DNA of 64,000 bases, taken from Cercophora sp. LCS_1 (taxonomy: Eukaryota > Ascomycota > Sordariomycetes > Sordariales > Lasiosphaeriaceae). The stretch is from positions 1,178,001 to 1,242,000 of the forward strand of contig JAPZLL010000004.1 in assembly GCA_036250225.1 (NCBI GenBank). The letters run 5' to 3'. Below, piece by piece: positions 10,187 to 20,005 of this stretch. Both the position numbers and the translations under genes were made by a program. Position 1 is the stretch's first letter. Every line of letters starts with the position of its first letter. The notes beneath the pieces are model-generated. The model did no database searches. It was not told the DNA's origin and worked only from the letters and a program-made list of their open reading frames with translations.

Positions 10187-11823
10187 ATGAGACTCATCCA
10201 CACAACGACGTACCGCTTCCGCGAGTTTAACGACAGAGATGCACCCCCCTACGCCATCTTGTCCCATACCTGGGGGGATGAAGAAGTTACGTTCCAAGAC
10301 ATGGCTCGCGGTCTGCTAACCCGAACGAGTGGTGGGAAGAAAACTGCGCAAACCTGTCGGCTGGCTTCCGAAATGGGTATCGAGTACGCCTGGGTCGATA
10401 CGTGCTGCATCGACAAAAGCAGCAGTGCCGAGCTCACCGAGACCATCAACTCCGTGTTCGAATACTATGCCCGGGCCGACATCTGTTTCGTCTACCTCGC
10501 TGATCTCGCAACCGAGACCTCTTTCCAGCATGGCATAGGGGACTGCCGCTGGATCCGGCGAGGATGGACTCTCCAGGAGCTTATAGCACCTAAGAAAATC
10601 AATTTCTACGACCAAAATTGGAACTTTCGCGACGCCAAACATGAAAGATTAGGCCGAGAACTTTCAGCCGCAACCGAAATCCCTGTGGGCCTCCTTCTGA
10701 TGCAGGTGCCAATTTCTCAATACTCGATCGCGCAGCGGCTTTCGTGGGCCGCCCGTCGGGAAACAACACGTCTTGAAGACACAGCGTACTGTCTTCTCGG
10801 CCTTCTCGAGGTCAACATGCCCTTGATCTACGGGGAGAGGGAAATGGCATTCCAGAGACTGCAGGAGGAGGTCATCAACCGGACCAACGATTTGACCATC
10901 TTTGCTTGGAACCCTACACCCCCAGATTTGAAGCACGAATACTGCACCATCTTCGCAAGCTCCCCGGCAGCGTTTCACGAGTTCAGAAACGCGAAATCCT
11001 TCCCAATTTGGGGCTTCAATAATGCCGAATTTTCCCTGACAAACAAGGGCCTCCGAATGGAGAACACCCTCATTCGAACATCTATCGTTCCGGCGGGCGG
11101 GCGGGACAAATGCCCTTACGCTCTCTTGGTTGGGGGATTGGTTGAAGACGGCTGCGTTGGTCGCTCATTCGCGTCCCCCTCAAAAAAATTGGGCCCAGCT
11201 TTTATGCCCGCCAGTCTCGAGACATTCTTCAGTTTGAGGTCGAAGACTTAGAATCATATACCTCCCCGAGCCCATTTATCCCCTATTTGTTTGCGAAGAG
11301 GACGCCTCTGAATTCAGGCGCCTTGGCCGGTTTCCGCTTGTCGGGCTTTTCAATTTCTATTCCCAATGAAACGCGAGTTTCCCGTGTCATCCCGGAGAGT
11401 CTCTGGGACTGGGAAGATCGTTTCTTCTTCTTCTATTGTGGCCCTCTCCACCAACCTGTCTGTGCCGTCCATCTTAAAGTCGATTTGAATGGACGGGGAC
11501 GCAATTTTTGTGTCTTCTTTCAGGAACTCACGCCTGATGTGTACATCTTTGACGCAGCAAAACATCAGGAACAACTGGAATACCTATTTCGTCGTCGAAA
11601 ACAAGAAGCAAACTTGCATTGGGCGGACCTTGTCCGAGACCAACCAGATATGCTCGTGATGTCCAACGAGGTCGAGCTTCGAGTTGGGCAAACATCATAC
11701 ATTTTGGGCGCAGTGAGATCCTGGGACATCAGTGAGGCCTTCGGAGAGAAGATGCCAACGAGATGGGTCAAGATCGAAATGCGTTCACAGGCAGCAAACC
11801 CTCTTGTCCACAGGTCAGGATAA
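10187..11823 (+). pseudogene. HET-domain (heterokaryon incompatibility) protein, frameshifted
   Basis: HET proteins trigger cell death on fusion with a genetically different strain. The start at 10187 opens with the MRLIHTTTYRFREF type N-terminus. The three HET blocks follow: AILSHTWGDEEVTF, EYAWVDTCCIDKSSSAELTE, and RGWTLQELIAPKKINFYD. The downstream segment RLEDTAYCLLGLLEVNMPLIYGE is also family-typical. The frame of the first about 325 residues runs out at 11249-11251. However, family-like sequence (KKIGPSFYARQSRDILQFEV) continues in the -1 frame from about 11170 to the stop at 11821-11823. One base is missing, or two are extra, around 11157-11172; no GT...AG pair can bridge the change. 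It is either an inactivated allele, which is common for HET genes, or a sequence error. The N-terminal HET domain itself is intact. Confidence 0.85.
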
Positions 11824-11972
11824 TGTATCATAATCATTCCAGTTACTCATCACTCGCAACCTTCGCTGCAGTTGGACACCTCCAGCATCATTTTCAACTC
11901 TAAAAGATCATTGTGGCAAAGTGAGTGTTGTGGGCCCACGCAACGGAGTCCACACACACAATTGCACACTTT

Positions 11973-13085
11973 TCACACCAAAAACTCTCCCGGATTCTCG
12001 TTCTTCTTCCCATCCACCTTCAACGGCCGGATCACCGTCGGTAACTCCCCGACCCCCTCAACCACCGTCTCCGGCCACATAAGCCTACACCCCGCCATCC
12101 GAAACACCTTCTTGATCCAGTTCCGCACCATATCATCATCCACCTCGGCCAAATCCGTCCTCCAAATCGTCTTTTGGTTAAACTGCCTCCCCCTAGGCCT
12201 CTTCCCGCTATACACACTCCACAGCGTAATAGCAAGCGCATAATAATCATCAAAAACCGTCGGCGCCGGTATCCTCTTTTGTTCTCTCCCAGTCCCGCTC
12301 CCAGCGCTCTTAATCTCATCCCGCCTCTTCATCCTCTCGGGCGTAAAATACGCCTCGGTCGCAAAGCTCGAGTTCCACACCTCTTTGTCCTCGACCACAT
12401 ACCTTGCACTACTGAAATTGATGAGGCGCAGTTTACCGTCTCTTGCCCACACGAAATTGGATTCTTTGATGTTCCCGTGGACAACCCCCTTTTCGTTGTG
12501 CAGCTTGTCGAGGAGCATAAACATTTGCAGGACGACGGTCTTGCGGTGCTCGGGCTTGATTTCGCGGCCTCGGAAACGGCGGCCGAGTTCCATGATCACG
12601 GCCTTTGTGCCCTTGTCCGGGCGGGAGCCTTTCCAGACTACCCGCGTCAGGGGACGCATTGTCAGGCGGCCGGCGGTCTCCATGAGGTCAACTTCGCGTG
12701 GGGCTACGTTGTTTTTGTAGACGAGGTGGTCGGAGAAGCGGTAGAGTTGGCCCGAGGTGCCGAGGCGGGCGGCGATCCAGTCTTCGGCGGGGTGGTTTAG
12801 CATGGGGTCGTCTTCTTCGAGGACGCGTGGGGGGAGGGAGGGTTTCGTGCGGGTGCGGTCGGTGCTCGTTCGGCCTCGGAAGGGGTCTGGGTCTCGTTTG
12901 GGATCATGGTTGCGGTCACGGTGGGGGTTGGAGTCCCGGTTGGGGTTGGGATCACGGTTCGACGACTCGCGGTTGGAGGAGTCCCGGTTGGAGGTGGAGT
13001 GGCGTGGTTTGTTGGCAGAGGAGGGGTTGTTGGATTCGGAGTGGGAGTGCGATGGGGGTGTGGTTTGGGGACTGGAGGACGGCAT
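11973..13085 (-). CDS. Protein kinase-like protein lacking catalytic residues (predicted pseudokinase)
   Basis: A 370-residue single-exon protein. The first about 90 residues are disordered and rich in Ser, Asn, Arg and Asp, with repeats of the NRDSSNRES type. From about residue 95 a divergent kinase fold can be followed: a beta3-like Lys (LVYKN), a hinge-like VIMELGRRF, a helix LQMFMLLDKLHNEKG, a catalytic-loop equivalent VVHGNIKESNFVW and an activation-segment equivalent LRLINFSSARYV. The catalytic Asp of HRD is replaced by Asn (HGN) and the metal-binding DFG reads NFS. A C-lobe region with DDYYALAITLWSVYSGKRP follows. These substitutions predict little or no phosphotransfer. The family is not one I can name. 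It is convergent with the HET gene, ending 149 bp from it. Confidence 0.7.
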   Translation of the reverse strand: MPSSSPQTTPPSHSHSESNNPSSANKPRHSTSNRDSSNRESSNRDPNPNRDSNPHRDRNHDPKRDPDPFRGRTSTDRTRTKPSLPPRVLEEDDPMLNHPAEDWIAARLGTSGQLYRFSDHLVYKNNVAPREVDLMETAGRLTMRPLTRVVWKGSRPDKGTKAVIMELGRRFRGREIKPEHRKTVVLQMFMLLDKLHNEKGVVHGNIKESNFVWARDGKLRLINFSSARYVVEDKEVWNSSFATEAYFTPERMKRRDEIKSAGSGTGREQKRIPAPTVFDDYYALAITLWSVYSGKRPRGRQFNQKTIWRTDLAEVDDDMVRNWIKKVFRMAGCRLMWPETVVEGVGELPTVIRPLKVDGKKNENPGEFLV

Positions 13086-14513
13086 GATTGCGAGGTGTTT
13101 GGGGGCCCAATGGGAAGGGAGGGGAGAGTTCCTCGGGATGGAGGTGCGAGTTGGGATGCATCATGTTTGGGTTGGAGGCGGGTCAATGTCGGTGATACGT
13201 CAAGTGCTGTAACGACAGGGTTTTTGGGCGTCGACGGGCCGAGGGGGGGAAAGGTTAAAAGACGAGTTAAACTGGTGTGTTAAGAGTGCCGCTCAGGAAA
13301 GGAGAGGGTGGTATCTGGTGTGGTAGGACGGGATCGCGCTAAAGAAACTCTATGTTGCCCTGTGGAACGTCCCATTGTGTTTTTGGACCTGCGTCTCGGT
13401 TAAGCGTCTTCATTTCGACTGCCATTTCGGTTTCGTATCACATGTTTGAAGTATTCTCTGGAAATGTTTGATGGAGTCGCGTATGGAGGAAAGCCGCGAT
13501 GTTGGATGCCCTCCGGACTCCATCCCGTCCAGAGTCCTACATCATCCTCCCGACACTCGTTTTACGACCAGTCACATTTTGCCACGGGGACCTGCTCTAG
13601 CTCAGACATCACGGCTTTTGGAGGTAGCCAAGTCCGAGCATTCGGACGGCCCAGCTGAGTGAGAAACCGGTTGACAGGATTGTGCGGCACAGCAATGAAA
13701 GCAGCTCGCATCATGCTTCCACAAGTGAAACAACCACTTGCGAGTTTCCTTTTGTCTCCATATGGGAACGGATTTCCCATTTGGGCGTGGACTCACCCCC
13801 TCTTCCATATCTGGATGTGGTCGCCAACGAATGAGATTGGCGATGCAGGGCTGCAGGTACTGGTGGGCTGCCGATAGCGATCAGGAGACGGAAAATGATA
13901 ACTTGATAAGAAGTTGGTTCTGTGGTTCTGTGGCTCCTTCGCTCCTTCCAACCAACATGATGGTGTCGTTGTGCAGGCAGCCAGCAGCACAGACCCACGT
14001 TCGGGGGCGAACCAGGACTGCCGAGCACTGTTGGGGGCCGACAACCAAGGTTGTGGTTGTTTTCTCGACCCAACAGCCGAATTGCGTGCGTCCCCTCCCG
14101 CCTCTTCCGGCTGCAGGTGTGCGGGAAAATCAGTCGCCAGTAGCTGGGATTGGGCGATAGAGACGCGGTATGCGACCTGCGCTTCCGCGTTTGGGCTTAG
14201 CCGCCGAGGGTTGCAGCCTGCACAGTGTGTCTTGCCAGTGGATGGTGGTCTCGGTGCCATTCAACTGCTTGGAGTGGCGTGGAGTGTGGCCGCAGTTCGG
14301 ATTGATAACACACACGGCCATGAGCACTTTCCTCGGGCCGGACAAACATGTCCTAAATTGCCCTGCACAACCACCCAACTCGAGTCGCGGGTTCACACAC
14401 GCAGATAATAAGTGACGCATCCGCTGGGGATTGCATTCCCTTCTATCTTTGGTGCCTCCTCTGCACCATTTCCCCTCTTTGTCCTCATCCCAGAGCTCCC
14501 AAAATACACCAAG
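13086..14513. other. Intergenic region, no gene recognised
   Basis: About 1.4 kb between the divergent kinase-like gene and the 14.5-kb gene. Open frames are present on both strands, but composition, lack of splice logic and lack of family-like motifs argue against coding. It probably holds two promoters. The sequence before 14514 is pyrimidine-rich, as is usual for leaders in this window. Confidence 0.55.
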
Positions 14514-16340
14514 ATGTGCATATACGACTTCACACCCTACATTGGGTGTCTTGAAGACAAGCAGCACTACTATGTCCAGTGGATGAAGTGCAACAAAGCC
14601 ATCCAGCTCAACAGATACTGTCCTTTCGACAAGTCAGTGCCGGTCGAAGAGCTCAGGAAGATATCAGGGAATGTCCTCAGCTGCCCGGTCCACCGACACA
14701 TTGCCATTCAGCAGCACGAGTTTCGCTTCATCGAGGAGGGCGTTGATGCTGTTTCCCCAGTCAGCCCAAAGCAGGAGGATGCCTCTGGAGAGGTACGAGA
14801 GAGGAAGGATAATAAGACAAACCCGACAGTCGAGGTGATTGAGGTGTCTCCAGTCGAGAACCAGGAGCCAGGTGCTGTCGAGCTCGAAGCTCCGCCCTTG
14901 ACTGCCATCTATCTACCTCAGTCTCCCAAGGTGTCAGACATCCCATCTTCGCCAAAGCCGCTGTCGGTGAAACCGTTGTCACCCAAGCTCACCATTGCTC
15001 CGATTTCCGTCGCAGAGTCAACCGACGTCGAGGAGAAGCCTCTTGTCGATGATAAGAAGAGCTCGGCTGGCGGTGTCTCACCAACAAGCTCACTCGAGGG
15101 ACAACCTCCCACCGCTCCCCTTCGTCCCAAGTCTACCTTGGGTATCAAAACCACTGAGGAACGCCGCCGAACAGAAAAGGGAAAAGCGGTAGCTCGGGAA
15201 CCCACCCACCGCCGCACCAAGTCCAACGGCCCAACCGACGAGGCACTTCCCAAGAGCGTCCTCAAGAAGTCCCCTCCACCACCCACCTTCCACGAGCTCA
15301 CCATGCCCGAGGACGTCGAAGTCGGTCTTCCCGCCCGTCCTGACATCCACCGCCGCCCCTCCCTCGCCAGCCAAGCCCCTCTTGACAATTCCCTGAGTCG
15401 CACCGCGATCCCCAACCGTGCCAGCAGCCCACCAGACGCCAAACTCCCCTCCCCTCCTTCCACCTCGAACCGTTCTCATCGCCGGACCACCTCGGTCCCA
15501 GACGCAGCAGTTCCAGGGCCCTTCAACCACCGTCGTCTAAGCGAAGCCCGCCGCGATCGTTCCCAGAGTGCCGAGCCTCGCCGAAACCGCTCTGCAAGTG
15601 TCGGCACCTCCCACAGCCGTGAACCATCACAGAACAGCACCTACCGTCGCCGGCCCATGCGCGATCCCTCACCAGCAACCCGCAACTCAGCCCTTGCCGT
15701 TCTAGCCACCCAAACCCACTGGGAGAACGAAATCGCGCGCCGTCGGACCTCCAACCGCGGCTACGTCCACCAAGTCCCTCCCTCGCGCCAACACATTGAG
15801 CCAGAGTCCGAACCTGAACCGGAGCAGGAACCGGAACCTGTTCCTTCGGACATGGAAGATGAAGGTGGCACAACCGACACCGCAACCGCTGTCCAAAGGG
15901 AATCCCCCACCCTCGGCCACTCCGTCCACTTTGACCTGCCGCCCACCCCTGCCCCTCCCACCACCACAAATCGTGAGTCGGGAGACAGCGGATACCAGTC
16001 CGGTCGACAGGATAATCCGAGGCGGGCATCCAACTACCACGCCTCCCCGACTGGGACGACCACAAGTCAGACAAGTCAGACGTCGACCCCGGCTTCGGCG
16101 TGGAGGGGCGAGTATCACGACGGGCAGGGACGGATTGTCGTCAGTGCGGGCGAGGGATTGTCAAAGAGGGTGATCAAGATGCCGGCGCCGCTGCAACATC
16201 ATTATCCCATGTCTGTGTCCAAACTGTCACCGAGGCCGTTGCCAGATGCGGCGTACCTCCCCGTGCCGGAGAAGGGGTTGAGTGCAAAGAAAAGTTTGGG
16301 GAAGTTGAAGAGGATTTTTGGGAGGAAGGAGGTCGCTTAA
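14514..16340 (+). CDS. Disordered protein with Cys-containing N-terminal module, function unknown
   Basis: About 608 residues, single exon. The start at 14514 (AAGATG context) gives the N-terminus MCIYDFTPYIGCLEDKQHYY. A His/Cys-containing head of about 65 residues (two more Cys at CNKAIQLNRYC, then SCPVHRH) could bind a metal. This head is typical of many uncharacterised Sordariomycete proteins. The remainder is almost wholly low-complexity: Pro/Ser-rich with KPLSVKPLSPK-like stretches, Arg/Ser-rich (RRDRSQSAEPRRNRSAS), and an acidic Glu-Pro repeat (EPESEPEPEQEPEPVP). The C-terminus is basic (GKLKRIFGRKEVA). No enzyme domain is visible. It may be a scaffold or nuclear protein, but that is a guess. 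The frame is intact. Confidence 0.7.
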   Translation: MCIYDFTPYIGCLEDKQHYYVQWMKCNKAIQLNRYCPFDKSVPVEELRKISGNVLSCPVHRHIAIQQHEFRFIEEGVDAVSPVSPKQEDASGEVRERKDNKTNPTVEVIEVSPVENQEPGAVELEAPPLTAIYLPQSPKVSDIPSSPKPLSVKPLSPKLTIAPISVAESTDVEEKPLVDDKKSSAGGVSPTSSLEGQPPTAPLRPKSTLGIKTTEERRRTEKGKAVAREPTHRRTKSNGPTDEALPKSVLKKSPPPPTFHELTMPEDVEVGLPARPDIHRRPSLASQAPLDNSLSRTAIPNRASSPPDAKLPSPPSTSNRSHRRTTSVPDAAVPGPFNHRRLSEARRDRSQSAEPRRNRSASVGTSHSREPSQNSTYRRRPMRDPSPATRNSALAVLATQTHWENEIARRRTSNRGYVHQVPPSRQHIEPESEPEPEQEPEPVPSDMEDEGGTTDTATAVQRESPTLGHSVHFDLPPTPAPPTTTNRESGDSGYQSGRQDNPRRASNYHASPTGTTTSQTSQTSTPASAWRGEYHDGQGRIVVSAGEGLSKRVIKMPAPLQHHYPMSVSKLSPRPLPDAAYLPVPEKGLSAKKSLGKLKRIFGRKEVA

Positions 16341-17425
16341 TTTGTTAGTGTCAGGGATAAAAGGGTGGTCAGGGTGTTAGTTTGTTTCCTTGGATTGAGC
16401 TGGAGTGACTACTTCGTATGTAGCTAGCACAGCCAGACTGAAAGTTCCGACCTAGCCATTTTTTCCTCACCACCTTATAGTTCTCTTGCTCCGGACTCGC
16501 CATGATATACACCCTCATTTCGTTCGTTCTCGCAAACGTGCAACGACAACAACCCTGGCGACCATTTCCGTAACGCCCGCCCCGGACCTTCGAAATCCCG
16601 TCTACTCCCCATAAAACTCAAAAGACGAGACAGATTCCTATGCGCATCTCACATCAGTCCAGTGATTATCGCAGAACATGACGATGAAACCTACAGCGTC
16701 AGACAGGTCCCCGTTGCGATACGGCCCCTCCCGCACGTAGATATACTCGACCCCCTCGGTATCGCCGAAAAATGACCGAATGCCCAGAAAGAAAGACCCG
16801 ATAAGGCCGGACATTGTCCAAGTCGCCATGGCCTTTTTGTCACTGAGGTCCACCAGGTATTCTACCGCTATGTCGATTTCCGTTGGAGTATCATGGTGTT
16901 TTCAATATTGAACTTCAACGTCAAGGTGTGATGCCAACCAAAAACAATCGGCTGATGTTGCCACGAAGGCTTGGGGATAAAAAGGGAGAGGGAAAGTCTT
17001 GGTTCATACATGTAGCCACCCCAGGGATGATCAATCTGATCCGATCCTCGCAGGCATCCAAATCGGGATCGGTGAGCCGGCATTTCTCTGCCGGCGGCCG
17101 CTCGGGGCTGGCATGCCAAGTCTCCGGATCAGCCAACCAGGGTTGGGGAAAGGGAGGAACGGGACGCATTTATGACGGGGTACGTGCAGGTCATGGTTCG
17201 GGTGCAGCCAATATGTTGTGAGGTTCTAAAATGTCGTGATTTCTCCCTAGCTAGCGCCTGTTGCTTGGTATCATTATCATTATCGTACAAGAACATTTCG
17301 CCGAAACACAATGCGTTCATCCAAGGAAGCCTCCCCGAATCCATCCAAACTCCATAGTTCAGAAACGCCATGGTCAATCACTACGATGCTGTGGTTGGGT
17401 TTCCAAGTAGCCTCAGTCGGATAGT
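16341..17425. other. Intergenic region between convergent genes
   Basis: About 1.1 kb between two genes that end towards each other. It contains one open stretch on the minus strand (listed separately, low confidence) and otherwise nothing recognisable. Confidence 0.5.
16638..16853 (-). CDS. Possible small ORF or gene remnant, unidentified
   Basis: A 71-codon open stretch starting MDLSDKKAMATWTMSGLIGS and ending CDNHWTDVRCA. The frame is open a further 15 codons upstream without another ATG. The composition (aromatic and acidic residues, few Arg/Pro) is more protein-like than most chance frames here. A second minus-strand frame directly upstream could be a preceding exon or a frameshifted continuation, but no clean splice pair joins them. 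I recognise no family. Confidence 0.22.
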   Translation of the reverse strand: MDLSDKKAMATWTMSGLIGSFFLGIRSFFGDTEGVEYIYVREGPYRNGDLSDAVGFIVMFCDNHWTDVRCA

Positions 17426-17938
17426 CTAATACCCTGTGTGATAGTGCCCCTGTGACCTGCTCCTGCTTCTCCTCTGTGACCTCGACCGTCGTCGGTCATT
17501 GGGGTATGCGTAAACAGCCGCTGGTCTCGTGGGGACGTAGCTGTCCTTTTCGATGATGACCGGTCTGCTCGACGATCTGTGTCGGCGGTGCGAATGTGAT
17601 CGCGAACGGTGACCGTGATGATGGCGATGATGTCGGTGCGGCCTGTCGTCGTCATACCAGCCCTGACGGTCCTGATCCGGAGCCTTTTTCGGGGAGCTCA
17701 GCGAGCGCACAGCCCAGATGATGAGCAAGATGGCGACAATCACGCCAATGACAATTCCAACGATGGCACCAGTGTCGAGGCCACCGCCGCCCGAGTCACC
17801 ACCGTTATTCTGGGGCACAACGGTAACGGTGGGATTGTTGTCGGGGACGACGGTGACGGTCGCAGTGGGCGGGGCATTTTGCCGGGCAAAAATGCCTGCC
17901 CCAACGAGAGAAAGGGGGACTGTCTTTGTCGGTGCCAT
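17426..17938 (-). CDS. Single-pass membrane protein with His/Arg/Ser-rich cytoplasmic tail
   Basis: About 170 residues. I took the start at 17938 (MAPTKTVPLSLVGAG) because it opens a signal-like segment; an in-frame ATG at 17992 would add a non-hydrophobic leader. The order is: short N-terminal hydrophobic stretch, a Thr/Val/Pro-rich external segment with a repeated TVTVVP motif, a Gly-rich linker (GGDSGGGGLDTG), one transmembrane helix (AIVGIVIGVIVAILLIIWAV), then a tail full of His-Arg and Arg-Ser repeats (RPHRHHRHHHGHRSRSHSHR). The layout recalls Mid2/Wsc-like or other single-pass fungal surface proteins with glycine-linked helices, but no Cys-rich ectodomain is present. The function is unknown; a metal-binding or RNA-binding tail is possible. 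Confidence 0.65.
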   Translation of the reverse strand: MAPTKTVPLSLVGAGIFARQNAPPTATVTVVPDNNPTVTVVPQNNGGDSGGGGLDTGAIVGIVIGVIVAILLIIWAVRSLSSPKKAPDQDRQGWYDDDRPHRHHRHHHGHRSRSHSHRRHRSSSRPVIIEKDSYVPTRPAAVYAYPNDRRRSRSQRRSRSRSQGHYHTGY

Positions 17939-19184
17939 GACGAGCGACGCGCGGGACGGTGGAGGGTGTGATGTAGAGTGGCGAAAGATCACGGTAAGGT
18001 CGGCCGTCGATCACGGGCGTCGGTGGCCAAAGAGCGTTGGGGCTTCTAGGAAAGCGGTCGGGTGTGATATCACAGACGGACAAGAGAGTGGGCAAGTGGG
18101 AAAAAGAAGTACAAGTTGCAAGGAGACGCCAGGTTCAAATACGCCTCGCAAAAGAGCCCCGCGAGCCCCTCGCGTCTGGATGCATCAGAGGCGGGCAAGG
18201 CTCCATGACAGCATCACCTTGGTTCACTTTGCAGAGCATGCAGGAAATTGAGTGCGTTTGCTAAAAACGACTTTTCCTCTTTGCGGTGTTGCATTCGGCT
18301 GAAGTGCTGATCATGGTGGGGTATGGCCTCGATGACGTCGACGACGAGGTTTTGGTTCAAAATCATTGGGTGAGAGCTCTCCGCGGATCTCCATCCTCGT
18401 CGCTCTAGCCTCTTGGCGGGTCCTGCCCGTTTGCACCTTCCACTCCTCAAAAAGGTGTTGTGGGACGCGCAGAAAAGTGACGTCGAAAAAATTGTGAAGT
18501 TTGAGTGCGAGAGAATCTACCGCTCCTGGACGGGAATCTTGATTTTACCGTCGAGCCAAGAGAGAGCCCGGACTTTGACTTCAAGCCTGCAAATCGACCA
18601 GTTTCCACAGGAAACACCAGTACTAGGTGTTAGGACAAATGAAGAGATGGTGTTTCGAAAGGTGTCGAAAATGTGAGTTGTGATCGTTTCGAGTTGACCA
18701 TCGGCCTTAGTTTATAAGACAACATGCCCTTAGTTGAAGCTTGATCCAAGGGCCCCAAGACACCAAGGCGCGGGAACAACCGTAACCCAAACTTAAAAAG
18801 CAGGGTCCAAGACAACAACCTATACTTGGCTCCTTACCACCAGGTGACCAGGTGACCCAAACGTCAGTTACTATGAGGCTCAGCGGACGCGTGAGAATCC
18901 GGGATCGGCACAAACCGACGCAACGTCTCCGGAGCGTGTGGTAGCACTTGATCCGGTGAGCCCTACCAGTGACGCATCCCAAGACCAAGTCCGCCACCTC
19001 CCGGACTCTATCAAATATAGCAAGATAAAACAATTGATCTGCAATTCCCAACCCGTCAGGCTTTTGGACCCCTCTCATCTCATTCTCTTGACCTTCTTGG
19101 CCACCCCGAAAACTCCACAGCACAGCCCCCGACATTGACCGTTCACCACTACTTACAATACACCGCAAAAGAAACAAAGCAAGA
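17939..19184. other. Intergenic region, no gene recognised
   Basis: About 1.2 kb between divergently transcribed genes. Short frames only. The sequence before 19185 is pyrimidine-rich with CA-rich leader features. I see no RNA gene. Confidence 0.55.
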
Positions 19185-19790
19185 ATGTCAGACTACAGAG
19201 GCCGGTCCCGTCGGACCTACTACGACGACGACTACTACCCCTCCAAACCGCGCCACCGCTCCCTAGGCCGCCAAGCCCTCGACAAGCTCGAAGACGCCAT
19301 GGAGAACCTCGGCCTTGATTCCCACCGCGACTCCCGTGCCGTAGCCCCCTACCGTGATCACCACCACCACCACCACCGTCGTCCCTCATCTCATCACTCC
19401 CATCACTCCCATCACACCCACTCCTCCCGACGGCATCACAGCGCCTCACCCGCCCGCACCACCCACCGTGGCCGTCACACCCGAAGAGACAGCCGCCACG
19501 GCAGCTCCAAAGAGCGAAGCCGAAGTCGCTGGGGAAGGGGCATCGAAGCAGCTGTCGATGCAGCAGCCATCGAGGCGTTTAGGCTTCGTAAAGAACCCGG
19601 ACCGTGGACGGGTGCCAAGGGCGGACGGATCGCGACGGCGGCGGTGAGCGCGGGTGTGATTGGGGCCGCGTCGGACAGGAGAAAGTCGGATCATGGTGAA
19701 GGAGGACGGAAGGGAGCGTTGGGAAGTGCGTTGGGGGGACTGGTAGTCAATCGGTTGGTTCATGGGCCGAGGAAGGAGGTGAGGTATTAG
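19185..19790 (+). CDS. His/Arg-rich protein with C-terminal Gly/Ala helix (DUF3824-like)
   Basis: About 201 residues, single exon. The N-terminus is Arg/Tyr/Asp-rich (RTYYDDDYYPSKPRHRSLGR). A short helix (LDKLEDAMENLGL) follows, then dense His runs (DHHHHHHRRPSSHHSHHSHH) and Arg/Ser repeats. The C-terminal third, from about RWGRGIEAAVDAAAIEAF through GAKGGRIATAAVSAGVIG to GSALGGLVVNRLVHG, resembles the Gly/Ala zipper-like ends of fungal proteins grouped around DUF3824; such segments may associate with membranes or oligomerise. Together with the gene at 17.4 kb, this makes two His-rich low-complexity proteins in 2.5 kb. The function is unknown. Confidence 0.65.
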   Translation: MSDYRGRSRRTYYDDDYYPSKPRHRSLGRQALDKLEDAMENLGLDSHRDSRAVAPYRDHHHHHHRRPSSHHSHHSHHTHSSRRHHSASPARTTHRGRHTRRDSRHGSSKERSRSRWGRGIEAAVDAAAIEAFRLRKEPGPWTGAKGGRIATAAVSAGVIGAASDRRKSDHGEGGRKGALGSALGGLVVNRLVHGPRKEVRY

Positions 19791-20005
19791 ATATGGCGTT
19801 GCATGATTTGTGACTTGTATGACGGATTGATGCACGATCGGTACTCTCACGGCATGGGGCGGATGGTTTGAGATTGGTTTGGGATACCTTGAGAATTTCG
19901 ATTCAATTCCCCGTTCGTTTTGACCAGGTAATTAATATACTGTCTGCGGCACATGATAAACACCCCAAGGCAGACAAGGGACCTTAAAAGGTTTCCCTTG
20001 TCTTC

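Noticed and set aside
12698..13283. Long Gly/Arg/Val-rich plus-strand frames over the kinase-like gene N-terminus
   Set aside because: They mirror the repetitive Ser/Asn/Arg/Asp-rich N-terminal coding sequence on the minus strand.
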